From Desulfobacter sp. (lineage in GTDB: Bacteria; Desulfobacterota; Desulfobacteria; Desulfobacterales; Desulfobacteraceae): 64,000 nt of DNA. The stretch's first letter is position 1, and each line of letters starts with the position of its first letter. This document shows positions 16,228 to 25,962 of this stretch, one piece after another. The notes under the pieces are model-generated. The model saw only the letters and a program-made list of their open reading frames with translations. It made no database searches and was not told the DNA's origin. The translations under genes were made by a program, and so were the position numbers. The DNA lies in contig CP054837.1 of assembly GCA_028768525.1 (NCBI GenBank), positions 2,327,001 through 2,391,000 on the forward strand. The letters run 5' to 3'.

Positions 16228-17086
16228 ATTCACCCTCCTTCACCCGCCATTCAAACCGCATCACCGTATGGTCAAACCCGTGGGAAAGGCCCTCGGTGGT
16301 CGCCTCGCAATGGGCCTGAAGAAAGGACTCCAGTTCAGGGCCGTGCTCGGGCATCAGGCAGGAAAACCGCTTGAAATAAAAATTTTTGGCCGCCTCCATA
16401 TCATGGAAGACTTCCGTGAACCGGCTGGAAAAGGTTTGAACCTCAGGGTAGATGCCGGCCTGGTAAAGGACCTGGAAGAGCACATCACTCTTGGGTCCGC
16501 CATGGTATTGGGTGTTGAACAGTTTGGGCCACAAGGCCTTAGGCATGATCTCCCAGGCGGGGATGCCGGCATGCCAGAAAAGGACCACCCTGCCCCGGCA
16601 GACCCGGTTCATCTTTTCAACCGCCCCCCGGATATCGGCCATGCCCAGGGACATGGAGGCCAGGACCAGGTCATAGGGCGGATCAAGGTCCCTGCCCAAA
16701 TCCACCTCCTCCCAGGTCTTTTCCACCCGGATGATATTCTCCATCCCCTTTTGGGCCAGGCTCTTGGCCATCACCCGGTTCATGCCCGGGGAGGGCTCCA
16801 CCGTGGTCACGGACCGGCAGATCTCCGCCATGGGCAGTGCCAGGTTTCCGGGTCCTGCGCCGATATCCAGCACCCGGTCATGGGGACTCAGGTTCAGCCC
16901 CGCCACCGTCTTGAGGATCCGTTTTTCATGGCTGGTATTGGACTTTTCCGCATAGACCCGGGCAGACGACTCGTCCGCCCAGAATTCCCTGCAGCTTTTT
17001 CCGGCGGATTGCCGCCACATTTCGGTCTGGGAGGCCCAGACCCGGTTCCAGTCCGTATCTGCGTTCAGTTCAATCACTTGCTCCAT
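16214..17086 (-). CDS. Class I SAM-dependent methyltransferase (second of two in the uptake operon)
   Basis: This 290-residue protein has the SAM motif LDIGAGPGNLALP near residue 72, an acidic follow-up TTVEPSPGM and an LASMSLGMAD segment. It is not closely similar to the methyltransferase at 14329-15027, so the two probably act on different positions or substrates. It starts 11 bp after the ATPase gene behind AAGGAG and overlaps the next gene. Its placement between the ATPase and the binding protein is unusual for an importer and suggests it is part of the same pathway. Confidence 0.78.
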   Translation of the reverse strand: MEQVIELNADTDWNRVWASQTEMWRQSAGKSCREFWADESSARVYAEKSNTSHEKRILKTVAGLNLSPHDRVLDIGAGPGNLALPMAEICRSVTTVEPSPGMNRVMAKSLAQKGMENIIRVEKTWEEVDLGRDLDPPYDLVLASMSLGMADIRGAVEKMNRVCRGRVVLFWHAGIPAWEIMPKALWPKLFNTQYHGGPKSDVLFQVLYQAGIYPEVQTFSSRFTEVFHDMEAAKNFYFKRFSCLMPEHGPELESFLQAHCEATTEGLSHGFDHTVMRFEWRVKEGEYEAV

Positions 17087-17097
17087 AATTCTCCTTT

Positions 17098-17889
17098 TCA
17101 GCCTGCCGGGACCCGCCGGCCCCGGGTTAATCCGCTGGGAAGTATAATTTTCACATCCATTGCCCGGGAGACCTCGCAGGCCCCGCCGTAAATCTCATCC
17201 ATAAGGTCCTGGGAAAACACCTTTTCCGGAACGCCCCTGGCCGCAACCCCTGAAGGGCCGAGCACCACCGCGGTATCACAGAACCACGACACATGGTTGG
17301 GGTCATGGCTGCAGGCCAGAATGCCCGTCCCCTGGTCGGCGATCTGGCGGAGGCAGTTCCAGACCATTGTCTGGTTCCTGAAATCCAGGGCCGAGGTGGG
17401 CTCGTCCAGAAAGATAAAATCGGTTTCCTGGGCAATGGCCCGGGCGATGAGCACCAATTGCCGCTGCCCGCCGGAAAGAATGTCATAGGATTCCCCGGCC
17501 AGATCCGAAATTCCCACCCGTTCCATGGCCGCCCGGGCTGCGGCCCTGTCCCTGCCCGAGGGGCGGTAGAAACGGCTCATATGGGGGGTGCGTCCCATGA
17601 GCACCATTTCATCCACCCGGTAGGGAAAGGGCGGGGTATGGTGCTGGGGCACATAGGCGGCCTGGCGGGCGGTCTCCCGGATCTTCATCTCCTTAAGGTC
17701 CCTGCCCCCCAGCCGGACCCGTCCCCTGTCCGGCCGTAAAAAACCCAGGCAGCACTGGAACAGGGTGGTCTTGCCGGAGCCGTTGGGGCCGAAGAGGCCG
17801 CATAGTTCCCCCTTGTCCACGGTAAAACTGATATCTTCCAGCACCCGCCGCCTGCCAAAGGAATATTCAAGATGGTCAACACTGAGCAT
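17098..17889 (-). CDS. FecE/BtuD-type ABC transporter ATPase
   Basis: This 263-residue ATPase has Walker A GPNGSGKTTL, Q-loop YVPQHHT, signature LSGGQRQLVLIAR, Walker B FIFLDEPTSALD and H-loop CSHDPNH. These belong to the iron-chelate/cobalamin (FecCDE/BtuCD) group of importers. It follows the permease by 11 bp and starts at ATG 17889 behind GAGGAGAG. It is the energy source for uptake of the ligand bound by the protein at 15028-16227. Confidence 0.87.
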   Translation of the reverse strand: MLSVDHLEYSFGRRRVLEDISFTVDKGELCGLFGPNGSGKTTLFQCCLGFLRPDRGRVRLGGRDLKEMKIRETARQAAYVPQHHTPPFPYRVDEMVLMGRTPHMSRFYRPSGRDRAAARAAMERVGISDLAGESYDILSGGQRQLVLIARAIAQETDFIFLDEPTSALDFRNQTMVWNCLRQIADQGTGILACSHDPNHVSWFCDTAVVLGPSGVAARGVPEKVFSQDLMDEIYGGACEVSRAMDVKIILPSGLTRGRRVPAG

Positions 17890-17900
17890 GGTTCTCTCCT

Positions 17901-18923
17901 CTACACATTCCGCCCCCCTGTCCGCACCAGGAAAAAAAGATAGGGGGCCCCGATCAGGGAGGTAATGATGCCGATGGGAATCTCGGCCTGGGCCAGGTTC
18001 CTGGCAATGGTATCGCAGATCAACAGGTAAAGGGCCCCCAGCAGTGCCGAGGCCGGCAGGACCACCCTGTGGTCCGGGCCGAAAATGATCCTTGCGGCAT
18101 GGGGAATCATCAGCCCCACCCAGGCAATGATCCCCACCGAAGAGACCGCCGCCGCGGTCATCAGGGTGGCCAGGCCGATGAGCAGCAATTTGTTTTTTTC
18201 AGGGTCAACCCCAAGGGCCCTGGCCTCCCTATCCCCCATGGAAAGGATGTTCAGTTTCCATCCCGCGGCCCAGAGAATGAAAAATCCCCCCAGGGCTATG
18301 GGGCAGATCAGACGGACATCATGCCACCCGGCATAGTAGAATCCCCCCATGAGCCAGAATACAATCTCCCTGAGGGCCTCATCCCGGGCCAGGTATTTGA
18401 TGATCCCCACCAGGGCGGCAAATACAGATCCGGTGATAATCCCCGACAGCACCAAACTCACCAGGGGGGTCTCCCCCCGGGACCGGGCCATGGTATAGGC
18501 CATGCCCACGGCCAGGAACCCGAACCCGAAGGCCAGGACCTGAACGGACATGAAAAAAGAAGGAAAAATAATCCCCAGAGCCGCCCCGAAGGCCGCCCCG
18601 GAAGAGATGCCCAGGATATAGGGTTCCACCAGGGGATTTTTAAAACATCCCTGGAAAACGGCCCCGGATGCCGCAAGACAGATGCCCGTCATGATGGCCA
18701 GCAGGGCCCTGGGCATGCGGATATTCCAAATGATGGTATGGTAGACCGGGGGGATCGCCCCCATATCCGGCACCCCGAAAATATGTGCGCTCAGGGTCTT
18801 TCCCACCAGGGCCGGTGCAATGGGCTTGGCCCCCATTCCCATGCATAAACAGGCCATGGCCGCAACCATTACCCCAAGAACGGCCAGTCCCATCCCCCTG
18901 TTCTGCCTGACTTTTTCTATCAC
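17901..18923 (-). CDS. FecCD/BtuC-type ABC transporter permease
   Basis: This 340-residue protein has nine to ten hydrophobic segments and the FecCD motifs RMPRALLAIMTG, GAVFQG-containing helix, PYILGISSGAAFGAALG and a conserved GLMIPHAARIIFGPDHR loop that contacts the ATPase. It is the first gene of the operon, starting with GTG at 18923 behind GGAG with an 11-base spacer. The gene codes for the transmembrane dimer of an iron-chelate or corrinoid importer. The ligand cannot be deduced from the permease. Confidence 0.88.
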   Translation of the reverse strand: MIEKVRQNRGMGLAVLGVMVAAMACLCMGMGAKPIAPALVGKTLSAHIFGVPDMGAIPPVYHTIIWNIRMPRALLAIMTGICLAASGAVFQGCFKNPLVEPYILGISSGAAFGAALGIIFPSFFMSVQVLAFGFGFLAVGMAYTMARSRGETPLVSLVLSGIITGSVFAALVGIIKYLARDEALREIVFWLMGGFYYAGWHDVRLICPIALGGFFILWAAGWKLNILSMGDREARALGVDPEKNKLLLIGLATLMTAAAVSSVGIIAWVGLMIPHAARIIFGPDHRVVLPASALLGALYLLICDTIARNLAQAEIPIGIITSLIGAPYLFFLVRTGGRNV

Positions 18924-18941
18924 AACGGCGCTTTCTCCAAT

Positions 18942-18994
18942 AAAAAAAGGCCATGAATGCAGGCGGACAATTGCTTCCGCCGACCTTCATGGCC
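18942..18994 (-). promoter_or_regulatory. Leader hairpin with T-run upstream of the uptake operon (attenuator candidate)
   Basis: On the reverse strand a stem of nine plus six base pairs (18949-18957 with 18986-18994, and 18962-18967 with 18976-18981) is followed by seven T residues at 18948-18942. It sits between the presumed promoter and the first gene, 19 bp before its start. A complete terminator in a leader suggests regulated termination. No known riboswitch class is recognised. Confidence 0.6.
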
Positions 18995-19060
18995 TTGTCA
19001 TTATCTATATTTTTTTGCTCTTTTTTATTTCAAACCCTTCTGGGCCTGATTTCGGGGTCA

Positions 19061-19089
19061 GTCTTAATACAGCCTAACAAAGGTGTCAA
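19061..19089 (-). promoter_or_regulatory. Candidate promoter of the uptake operon
   Basis: A perfect TTGACA -35 on the reverse strand (19089-19084) has a weak TAAGAC -10 (19066-19061) at 17 bp. Predicted transcription would produce a leader of about 130 bases containing the terminator-like hairpin. The rest of 18995-19226 shows no gene. Confidence 0.4.
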
Positions 19090-19226
19090 CCCCAAAAAAT
19101 ACTCTTTTATCCGCACAGATTCACTATCCGGCATTTTATGTTACCCCCGCCATTAAATGGGGATTTTTTTGCCATTGCAGGACGAACCATGGTATAAAAT
19201 TCTCCATGCGAACCAGGGCGATAAAA

Positions 19227-22123
19227 ATGGAAACAAAAGTCGCTTTTCCCGGCCATTCAATCCGGCTCCTTATCCATTTTCTTATCCTTGCTTTCCTGGT
19301 CACCGGGGCCTGGTCTGGTGCCAGTGCAGGCATCACCCCGCACCCCTACTACCATTTTCACCGCCTCAACCAGCAACACGGCCTGCCCCATACCACCGTA
19401 TTTTCAATTATCCAGGACAGGACCGGTTTTATCTGGATCGGCACACGAAACGGGGTGGTAAAATACGACGGCACCGCCATGGAAATTTTCCGCCATGACC
19501 CCAAAAATCCCAACTCCCTATCCCATAACGACGCCGGCGGTGTACTGGAGGACCGGCAGGGGAATATATGGGTCCGTACCTGGGGGGGCGGCCTGAACCG
19601 TATCCACCCGGACTCCGGGGCAATTACCAGGTACCGCCATAATGAAGACATGCCCTCAAGCCTGTCAGGCGACCGGGTGCAGACCCTGTTTGAAGACAGC
19701 AGGGGAAGATTATGGGCCGGTACCTTCAACCGGGGGCTGAACCGGTTCAGGCCGGAGAGCGGGGATTTCATCCGGTACCTAACCGGCGGGAAAAACAGCC
19801 TTTCCAACAACCGGATCTGGGCCATGGCCGAAACCTTCGACGGCATCCTATGGATCGGCACCGACCGGGGGCTCAACCGCCTGGATGTGGAGAATGACAC
19901 CATCCAGGCCTTTTTCCCAACCGGTTTAAAGGCGGATGACGCCCCGGGTGATCATGGAAATTCATCAAGGATCAGAGCGCTACTGGCGGCCCCCTCGGGC
20001 CGCTTATGGGTGGGGACCGAAAAGGGAGTGCTTCTCTTTGACCCGGCCACCGAAGCGTTCAGCCGCCCCGTCCCCAGCGGCTGGACCCCGCCGGAATTAA
20101 ACCACACCCCGGTGAATATTCTCCACCGGGGTTCCCGGAGCCGGCTCTGGGTAGGGACACTGAACCGGGGACTCTATCTTCTGGATGAAAACAGGGGCAG
20201 ATGGCAACAATTCATCAGGCGGCCCGGACGTCGGGACAGTATCTCCCATAACGATATCCGCTGCCTCATGGAAGACCGGTCCGGGGTTCTATGGGTGGGC
20301 ACCCGGGGCGGCGGGGTGGACCGGCTGAGCCTGCCCTATACCGCCTTTGAAATTTATGAAAGCACAGAGAAAAATACCTGCCGGGGCATCCAATCCATAC
20401 ATGCCCTGTCCGGCGACGCCCGGGGCGGCCTCTGGGTGGGTGCCTGGTACCACGGCCTGAGCCGGTTAGACCCGAACGGCAACTGCCGCAGATACACCAG
20501 CCCCCCTCTCCGGGGCACCGGCGCCATGGATATCCACACACTACTGCCCATGGGCACCACCCTCCTGGCCGGCACCTGGGGAAATGGAATTCTGGCCCAT
20601 GACGACAACACAGGAATGCTCAGCCCCTTCCCCCCCGGACCGGGCAGCTCCGCTGGCAGGGTGATCACCGCCCTGACCCGGGACGGGCAGGGAAAAATCT
20701 GGGCCGGGTCCAGGGCAAAGGGGCTCTTTTGGTACGCCCCCGGAACCTGGGAGGAAACACGGGTGGGCTGGGGGGGCAGGGACCGGACCATCACCGCCCT
20801 TCTGGCCGATAACCGGAACAGGGTCTGGGCGGGGACCGCCTCGGGGCTGTTTTCAGTGGATGGAACGGCGGGAGCCGCCCCGGGCAATAAAAATACCGAG
20901 GCCCTGCTGCCGGACCATTCCATTACGGCCCTGGCCCTGGGCCGCCTGGGGGACATATGGGCCGGCACAGACCAGGGCCTGGTTCAATTGGATAGTAACC
21001 AGAATAAAATCCGGGAATACAACAAAGGCAACGGCCTGGCCGGGGAAAGGATCCAGGCCATTCAAACCGGCGCCTCCGGCGGCATATGGATGTCCACAGA
21101 CCGGGGCATCTCCCGCCTGGACCCTGCAACCGGGCTTTCCCTCAACTTCAGCCTTCCCCTGGTCTTCAACCCGGGAGCGGCCGCCCATTTTCGGGTAAAA
21201 AGGAGATATCCCTCTCCCATGGGGAAAACAATTTATCCATATCCTTCGCCCTCCTGGACTTCCATGACCCTGAAAACAACACCTACAGATACCGGCTCCA
21301 GGGCCATGACAACACCTGGCACCATGTCCGCGGCAAGGGAACAACCGTTCACTATGCCGGCCTCCGGCCCGGACGATATTTTTTCCAGGCCGAGGGCACC
21401 AATGCCATGGGGATTAAGGGCGCCCAGCCCGTCTCCCTGGCCCTGGACATCGCCCCGGCCTGGTGGCAGACCACGGCCTTTAGAATTCTGGCTGTCATTA
21501 CGGCCGGCCTCATTTTATATGGCCTGGTCAGGCTGAAAACCAGCCATGTCCTGCGTCGGAATAAAAAGCTGGAACAATTGGTAAAAGAAAGGACCAGGGA
21601 ACTTGAAGACCAGGCCAGGAAGCTTGACGCGCTCTCCCGCAGGGACCCTCTCACCGGCCTGTACAACCGGAGGGGATTTTTAAAGCGATTCTCCCATGAA
21701 ACCGTACGTCAGCGGCGGCATAAGGAGACCATGACCGTTATCCTGGCGGATATCGACGATTTTAAAAAAATCAACGACACCCTGGGCCACGATGCAGGAG
21801 ATTATGTACTGGAAACCCTGGCGCAATTTCTGGGCCGCCAGGTCAGGGAACAGGATATTCTGGGGCGCTGGGGGGGCGAGGAGTTTATCTTTCTGCTTCC
21901 GGAAACCGATGCCCGGGGCGGAACCGTTCTTGCCGAACGGATCCGCCGGAACCTGGCCCGGGAAAAATTTATCTGGAAGGATGAACCGGTCAGGCCTTCC
22001 ATGACCTTCGGGCTGGCGCCGCTGTTACACGGCCAATCCCTGGATGAAGCCGTTGCCAATGCAGACAAGGCCCTGTACAGGGGCAAAACATCCGGAAAAA
22101 ACAGGGTAGAAACCCTGATGTGA
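19227..22123 (+). pseudogene. Two-component-type beta-propeller/GGDEF diguanylate cyclase, broken by a -1 frameshift
   Basis: The gene encodes a signal peptide, then many propeller repeats with WIGT, WVGT and WAGT blades, then a Y_Y_Y-like domain, one membrane segment, a coiled coil and a GGDEF domain with the active site GRWGGEEF and DPLTGLYNRRGF. The first part stays in one frame to about 21196. After a run of five A (21197-21201) the protein continues in another frame (KKEISLSHGENN). Restoring one A gives an unbroken protein of about 965 residues. The start is placed at 19227 behind AGGGCG, with ATG 19206 as an alternative. A sequencing slip, recent mutation or ribosomal slippage are all possible. 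Confidence 0.75.
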
Positions 22124-22131
22124 ACAACAGC

Positions 22132-22170
22132 GGGACGGTGTGCCCCCTGTGTCCGGAACATGCCCGTCCC
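22132..22170. terminator. Hairpin between convergent genes
   Basis: GGGACGG (22132-22138) pairs with CCGTCCC (22164-22170) across a 25-base loop, between the GGDEF gene stop and the reverse-strand aminotransferase stop. There is no U-run, so assignment is tentative. Confidence 0.3.
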
Positions 22171-22175
22171 ACATA

Positions 22176-23375
22176 CTAGGCAAAGGCTTTTTTAATTTTC
22201 TCCACAGCCCAGTCAATTTCCGCTTTGGTGATGATCAGGGGCGGGGCAAACCGGATGGTATAGGTATGGGTTTCCTTGCAGAGAATACCCATGGTCATCA
22301 GCTTCTCGCATATGGCCCTGGCGCCGCCATCGGTGCCCTCCTCAAGCTCTATGGCGATCATCAGGCCGATGCCCCGGACTTCCTTAATGGCCGGGCTCTG
22401 GATGGTTTTGAGCTGTTCCAGGAAATAGGCGCCGACGGTTGCGGCATTTTCCACCATCTTCTCTTCCACCAATACCTTCAGGGCGGCCCGGGCCACAGCG
22501 CAGGCCAATGGGTTGCCGCCGAAGGTGGAGCCGTGCTGGCCCGGCTGAAGCAGCCCCAGGACCTCGTCGTTGGAGAGGACGGCGGATACCGGATAGAATC
22601 CCCCGGACAATGCCTTGCCGATGAGGGTGAGGTCAGCCTGAACCCCTTCGTGTTCCTCGGCAAGCAGTTTGCCGGTCCGGCCCAGGCCGGTCTGGATTTC
22701 GTCCAGAATCATGAGGATATTTTTTTCCGTGCAGATACGGCGGACGTCCTTGAGGTAGCCTTTGGGCGGAATGATGACCCCGGCCTCACCCTGAACCGGC
22801 TCCACCATAAAGGCCACGGTGTTGGGAGTGACGGCATCTTCCAGTGCCTTGGCATCCCCAAAGGGGATGGTTTTAAAACCGGGAGTAAAGGGGCCGAAGT
22901 TCCTGCGGGCGTTGTCGTCGGTGGAAAACCCGATGATGGAGAGGGTCCGGCCATGGAAATTATCCTTGCATACGATGATCTCGGCCTGGCCTTCGATGAC
23001 GCCCTTGGATTCATACCCCCATTTCCTGGCGCATTTGATCACGGTTTCAACGGCTTCGGCACCGGAATTCATGGGCAGCATCCGATGGGAATCGGTGAGG
23101 CTGCACAACTCTTCGTATAACAGGGGAAGCTGGTCGTTCCTGAAGGCCCGGGAGGTCAGGGTCAGTTTCTCGGCCTGGTCCAGCATGGCCTGGCGGATCT
23201 TGGGGTGGCAATGCCCCTGGTTGACGGCTGAATAGGCCGAGAGGCAGTCCATATATTTGTTACCGTCCACATCGTATACCCAGATGCCTTCCCCTTTTGA
23301 AAGCACCACATCCAGGGGTTTATAATTTTTTGCCCCGAACTGGTCTTCAAGTGCGATGAGTTCTTTGGCTTTCAT
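22176..23375 (-). CDS. rocD: Ornithine aminotransferase-type class III aminotransferase
   Basis: This 399-residue PLP enzyme resembles ornithine:2-oxo-acid aminotransferase: start LEDQFGAKNYKPLDVVLSKG, GNKYMDCLSAYSAVNQGHCHPKI, NSGAEAVETVIKCARKWGY, LDEIQTGLGRTGK, and the PLP-lysine region GKALSGGFYPVSAVL. The reaction converts ornithine and 2-oxoglutarate to glutamate semialdehyde and glutamate. The start is set at ATG 23375 because AGGAAGG sits nine bases upstream; a longer frame begins at 23432. It is a single-gene unit between convergent neighbours. Confidence 0.85.
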   Translation of the reverse strand: MKAKELIALEDQFGAKNYKPLDVVLSKGEGIWVYDVDGNKYMDCLSAYSAVNQGHCHPKIRQAMLDQAEKLTLTSRAFRNDQLPLLYEELCSLTDSHRMLPMNSGAEAVETVIKCARKWGYESKGVIEGQAEIIVCKDNFHGRTLSIIGFSTDDNARRNFGPFTPGFKTIPFGDAKALEDAVTPNTVAFMVEPVQGEAGVIIPPKGYLKDVRRICTEKNILMILDEIQTGLGRTGKLLAEEHEGVQADLTLIGKALSGGFYPVSAVLSNDEVLGLLQPGQHGSTFGGNPLACAVARAALKVLVEEKMVENAATVGAYFLEQLKTIQSPAIKEVRGIGLMIAIELEEGTDGGARAICEKLMTMGILCKETHTYTIRFAPPLIITKAEIDWAVEKIKKAFA

Positions 23376-23608
23376 ATTATCCATCCTTCCTGAGTCTATG
23401 ATTTCTATTAATGGAACCCCTGTGCTGGACATTCCATGGCTGATCTATCATTAAACATGAAACCGGTTTCAGGCGTCAACCGATTTTAATACATGAAATG
23501 CATGACAAAAGCTCATTCAAAATCAAATGGCCTCCCCTTTTGCACAGGGCCAATATCTCCCGCCCCAAAGTGGACATTTATAAATAAAAGGCCTATAATC
23601 TTCCCCCT

Positions 23609-24382
23609 ATGAAAAGGATCTGCCTCTTAACAGCTTTGTTCTACCTATTCCTTGCACCGGCAGCCGCCGGCCCATTGCCAAAAGAGGCGGCGTCTTCACT
23701 GCCCATAAAAAAAGTCCTTTCCGCCAGCCCCTCCTGGGAGCGGTTCACCAACAAAGACGGCACAGGACTTTACCACGAAATTTTGAACCGGATATTCTCA
23801 GACCTGGGCGTCCAGGTAAGCCATAAATACACCAATGCCAAGCGGGGCCTGTACCTGGTCAGGAACGGGCAGGCAGATATGTATACCTGCAAAAACAAGG
23901 ACGGCATTCTCCCCGGTCTTTTGCTGGGCAGGCACAAAATGTATGAAGGCAGATTTTACGCTGTATTCAAAAAAAATAATATCAATTCCTGGCAGGGGCC
24001 TTCTTCCCTGATCGGCCGGAAAATAGTCTGGCGGCGGGGATATTACAAGAATTCGGAATTCCCGGCCGGCATCATCCCCATTGAAACCGACTCGGGGAAC
24101 GCGGCCCTGGGACAGATCCTCATCGGCCGTTGCGACGTTTACATTGATGATTTAAATCTTATACAGGAGACCATTGCTGCCAGCCCCTTTAAGGTCCCCT
24201 CATCTGACCTGCGCATTGAACCGGTAGGCGCAAGAAGCTATTATCCGGTTTTCCAGGATTCCAAAAGGGGAAGGACCATAATGGCACTCTATGACGCAGG
24301 CATGGAAAGGCTCATCACCACCGGGGCTCTGGAGAAAATTTTCAAAAAATGGGGCCACCCCTTTCCGGATTATGATGAATAA
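23609..24382 (+). CDS. Periplasmic solute-binding protein, family 3-like
   Basis: This 257-residue protein has a signal peptide (about 1-20, ending AAAG) and a compact two-lobe binding-protein pattern with VLSASPSWERFTN, LVRNGQADMYTCKN and RTIMALYDAGMERL. It resembles the extracellular solute-binding family 3 proteins that act alone as sensors or with amino-acid importers. No transporter gene is adjacent in the same direction, so a stand-alone role is likely. The start has a poor ribosome-binding site. Confidence 0.65.
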   Translation: MKRICLLTALFYLFLAPAAAGPLPKEAASSLPIKKVLSASPSWERFTNKDGTGLYHEILNRIFSDLGVQVSHKYTNAKRGLYLVRNGQADMYTCKNKDGILPGLLLGRHKMYEGRFYAVFKKNNINSWQGPSSLIGRKIVWRRGYYKNSEFPAGIIPIETDSGNAALGQILIGRCDVYIDDLNLIQETIAASPFKVPSSDLRIEPVGARSYYPVFQDSKRGRTIMALYDAGMERLITTGALEKIFKKWGHPFPDYDE

Positions 24383-24395
24383 TCAATCTTGACAA

Positions 24396-25169
24396 TCATA
24401 CCGGGGCAACAAGGGACTTCAGCCGTGCCGCCAGGGCGGTGAAGGTTTCATCTTCCTGAATCCGGGGACGGGGAAGGCCGATGGGGACATAGGCATCGGC
24501 AGCCCCCCCTTCACCCATCACCATGGTCCGGTCCGAAAGGGTCACGGCCTCACGTACATCGTGGGTGACGAAGACAATGGTCTGCTTCAGTTCCGCCCAG
24601 AGTTCCAAGAGCAGGTCCTGCATCCGCTCCCGGGTCTGGGCGTCCAGGGCGGCAAAGGGCTCGTCCATGAGCAGGACCTCGGGGCTGAGCACCAGGACCC
24701 GGGCCAGGGCCACCCGCTGCTTCATCCCCCCTGAAATCTCCTTTGGCAGGTAATGGCGAAACCGCCCAAGGCCGGTGAGTTCCAGGAACCGGTTCACCCG
24801 GTCCGCCTTTTCTCCTGCTGCCAGCCCCTTCCCCTTAAGCCCGAACCCGATATTCTCCTCCACGGTGAGCCAGGGAAAGAGGGCATCTTCCTGGAAGACC
24901 ACACAGCGGTCCGGGCCGGGGGCGGACACGGGTGTCCCCTTGAATAATATCCGCCCTGCCGTGGGCTGGATGAAGCCGGCCAGCAGCTTAAGCAGGGTGG
25001 ACTTGCCGCAGCCGCTCTGCCCCAGGACGCAGATAAACTCCCCGGCCGCCGCTGCAAAGCTCAGGCCGGAAATCACCCGGATCCGGCTGCCGTTCACCGG
25101 AAATTCCATTGCCAGGCCCTGAACATCCAGCATCGTGATCTGTTCTGATTCTTTCACTTCATCCTTCAT
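24396..25169 (-). CDS. ABC transporter ATPase, nitrate/sulfonate/taurine type
   Basis: This 257-residue ATPase has Walker A GQSGCGKSTLLKLL, signature ISGGMKQRVALARVL, Walker B VLLMDEPFAALD and H-loop VTHDVREAV. It is the SsuB/TauB/NrtD subgroup. It is the last gene of a four-gene reverse operon (radical SAM, binding protein, permease, ATPase) with 11 bp to the permease gene. The ligand is not determined. Confidence 0.85.
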   Translation of the reverse strand: MKDEVKESEQITMLDVQGLAMEFPVNGSRIRVISGLSFAAAAGEFICVLGQSGCGKSTLLKLLAGFIQPTAGRILFKGTPVSAPGPDRCVVFQEDALFPWLTVEENIGFGLKGKGLAAGEKADRVNRFLELTGLGRFRHYLPKEISGGMKQRVALARVLVLSPEVLLMDEPFAALDAQTRERMQDLLLELWAELKQTIVFVTHDVREAVTLSDRTMVMGEGGAADAYVPIGLPRPRIQEDETFTALAARLKSLVAPV

Positions 25170-25180
25170 ATGGATTCATA

Positions 25181-25954
25181 TCATATCTGGCGGGCCGCAC
25201 TTTTAAAACAGAATTTCAACCCGTTTTTCAACAGCCAGTCGCTGGCCTGGCCCATTAAGGCGATAATAATAATGCCCACAACGATCATGTCGATACGGCC
25301 CAGCATCCGGGCATCCATGATCACCGCTCCCAGCCCGTCGGGCACCCCGGAGAGTTCCCCCAGCACCAAATAGGCCCATGAGATGCCCAAGCCCAGGCGC
25401 AGCCCAGTGGTAATGGCGGGCATGGCCGCAGGCAGAAGAATGGCAAAGGTGCCCCGGACCCGGTCCACCCCCATCATGGCCCCGGCCTGGAGCAGCAGAG
25501 GGTTGACCTGGGCGGCGCCGGAAGCGGCATTGAGATAAATGGGAAAAAAGGCGGCCAGGGCCACCAGGAATACCGTTGTTTTCAGGCCGATGCCGAACCA
25601 GACCATGGCCAGGGGCAGCCAGGTGATGCCGGGCACCGCCCGCAATCCGTTCACCGGGGTGTTCAGCAGGCGGGCCGCCGCCGGCACCCGGCCGGACCAG
25701 ATGCCCAGGGTCAGGCCCAGGACCGTTGCCAGGCCGAACCCCAGGCCCACCCGGCCCAGGCTGGCCAGGGCATCTCCGGCAAAACGGCCGGCATAGGGCC
25801 CCTGCCCCGGGGTCCCCAGTATATACAACCGGGCCATGTCCAGGGTGTCTCCGGGCGAAGGCAGCAGATACGCCGGCACCCAGCCCAGGCGTGAGGCCAT
25901 ACCCCATCCCATGAGCGCCGCAGCCGGCAGAATCCATGGCAGGATACGGTGCAT
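25181..25954 (-). CDS. ABC transporter permease, nitrate/sulfonate/taurine type
   Basis: This 257-residue membrane protein has about six hydrophobic segments and a typical inner-membrane component loop (AGAMMGVDRVRGTFAILLPAAMP). It forms the channel for the ATPase downstream. It begins 8 bp after the binding-protein stop. Its family is SsuC/TauC-like. Confidence 0.83.
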   Translation of the reverse strand: MHRILPWILPAAALMGWGMASRLGWVPAYLLPSPGDTLDMARLYILGTPGQGPYAGRFAGDALASLGRVGLGFGLATVLGLTLGIWSGRVPAAARLLNTPVNGLRAVPGITWLPLAMVWFGIGLKTTVFLVALAAFFPIYLNAASGAAQVNPLLLQAGAMMGVDRVRGTFAILLPAAMPAITTGLRLGLGISWAYLVLGELSGVPDGLGAVIMDARMLGRIDMIVVGIIIIALMGQASDWLLKNGLKFCFKSAARQI

Positions 25955-25962
25955 CCGGCGTC

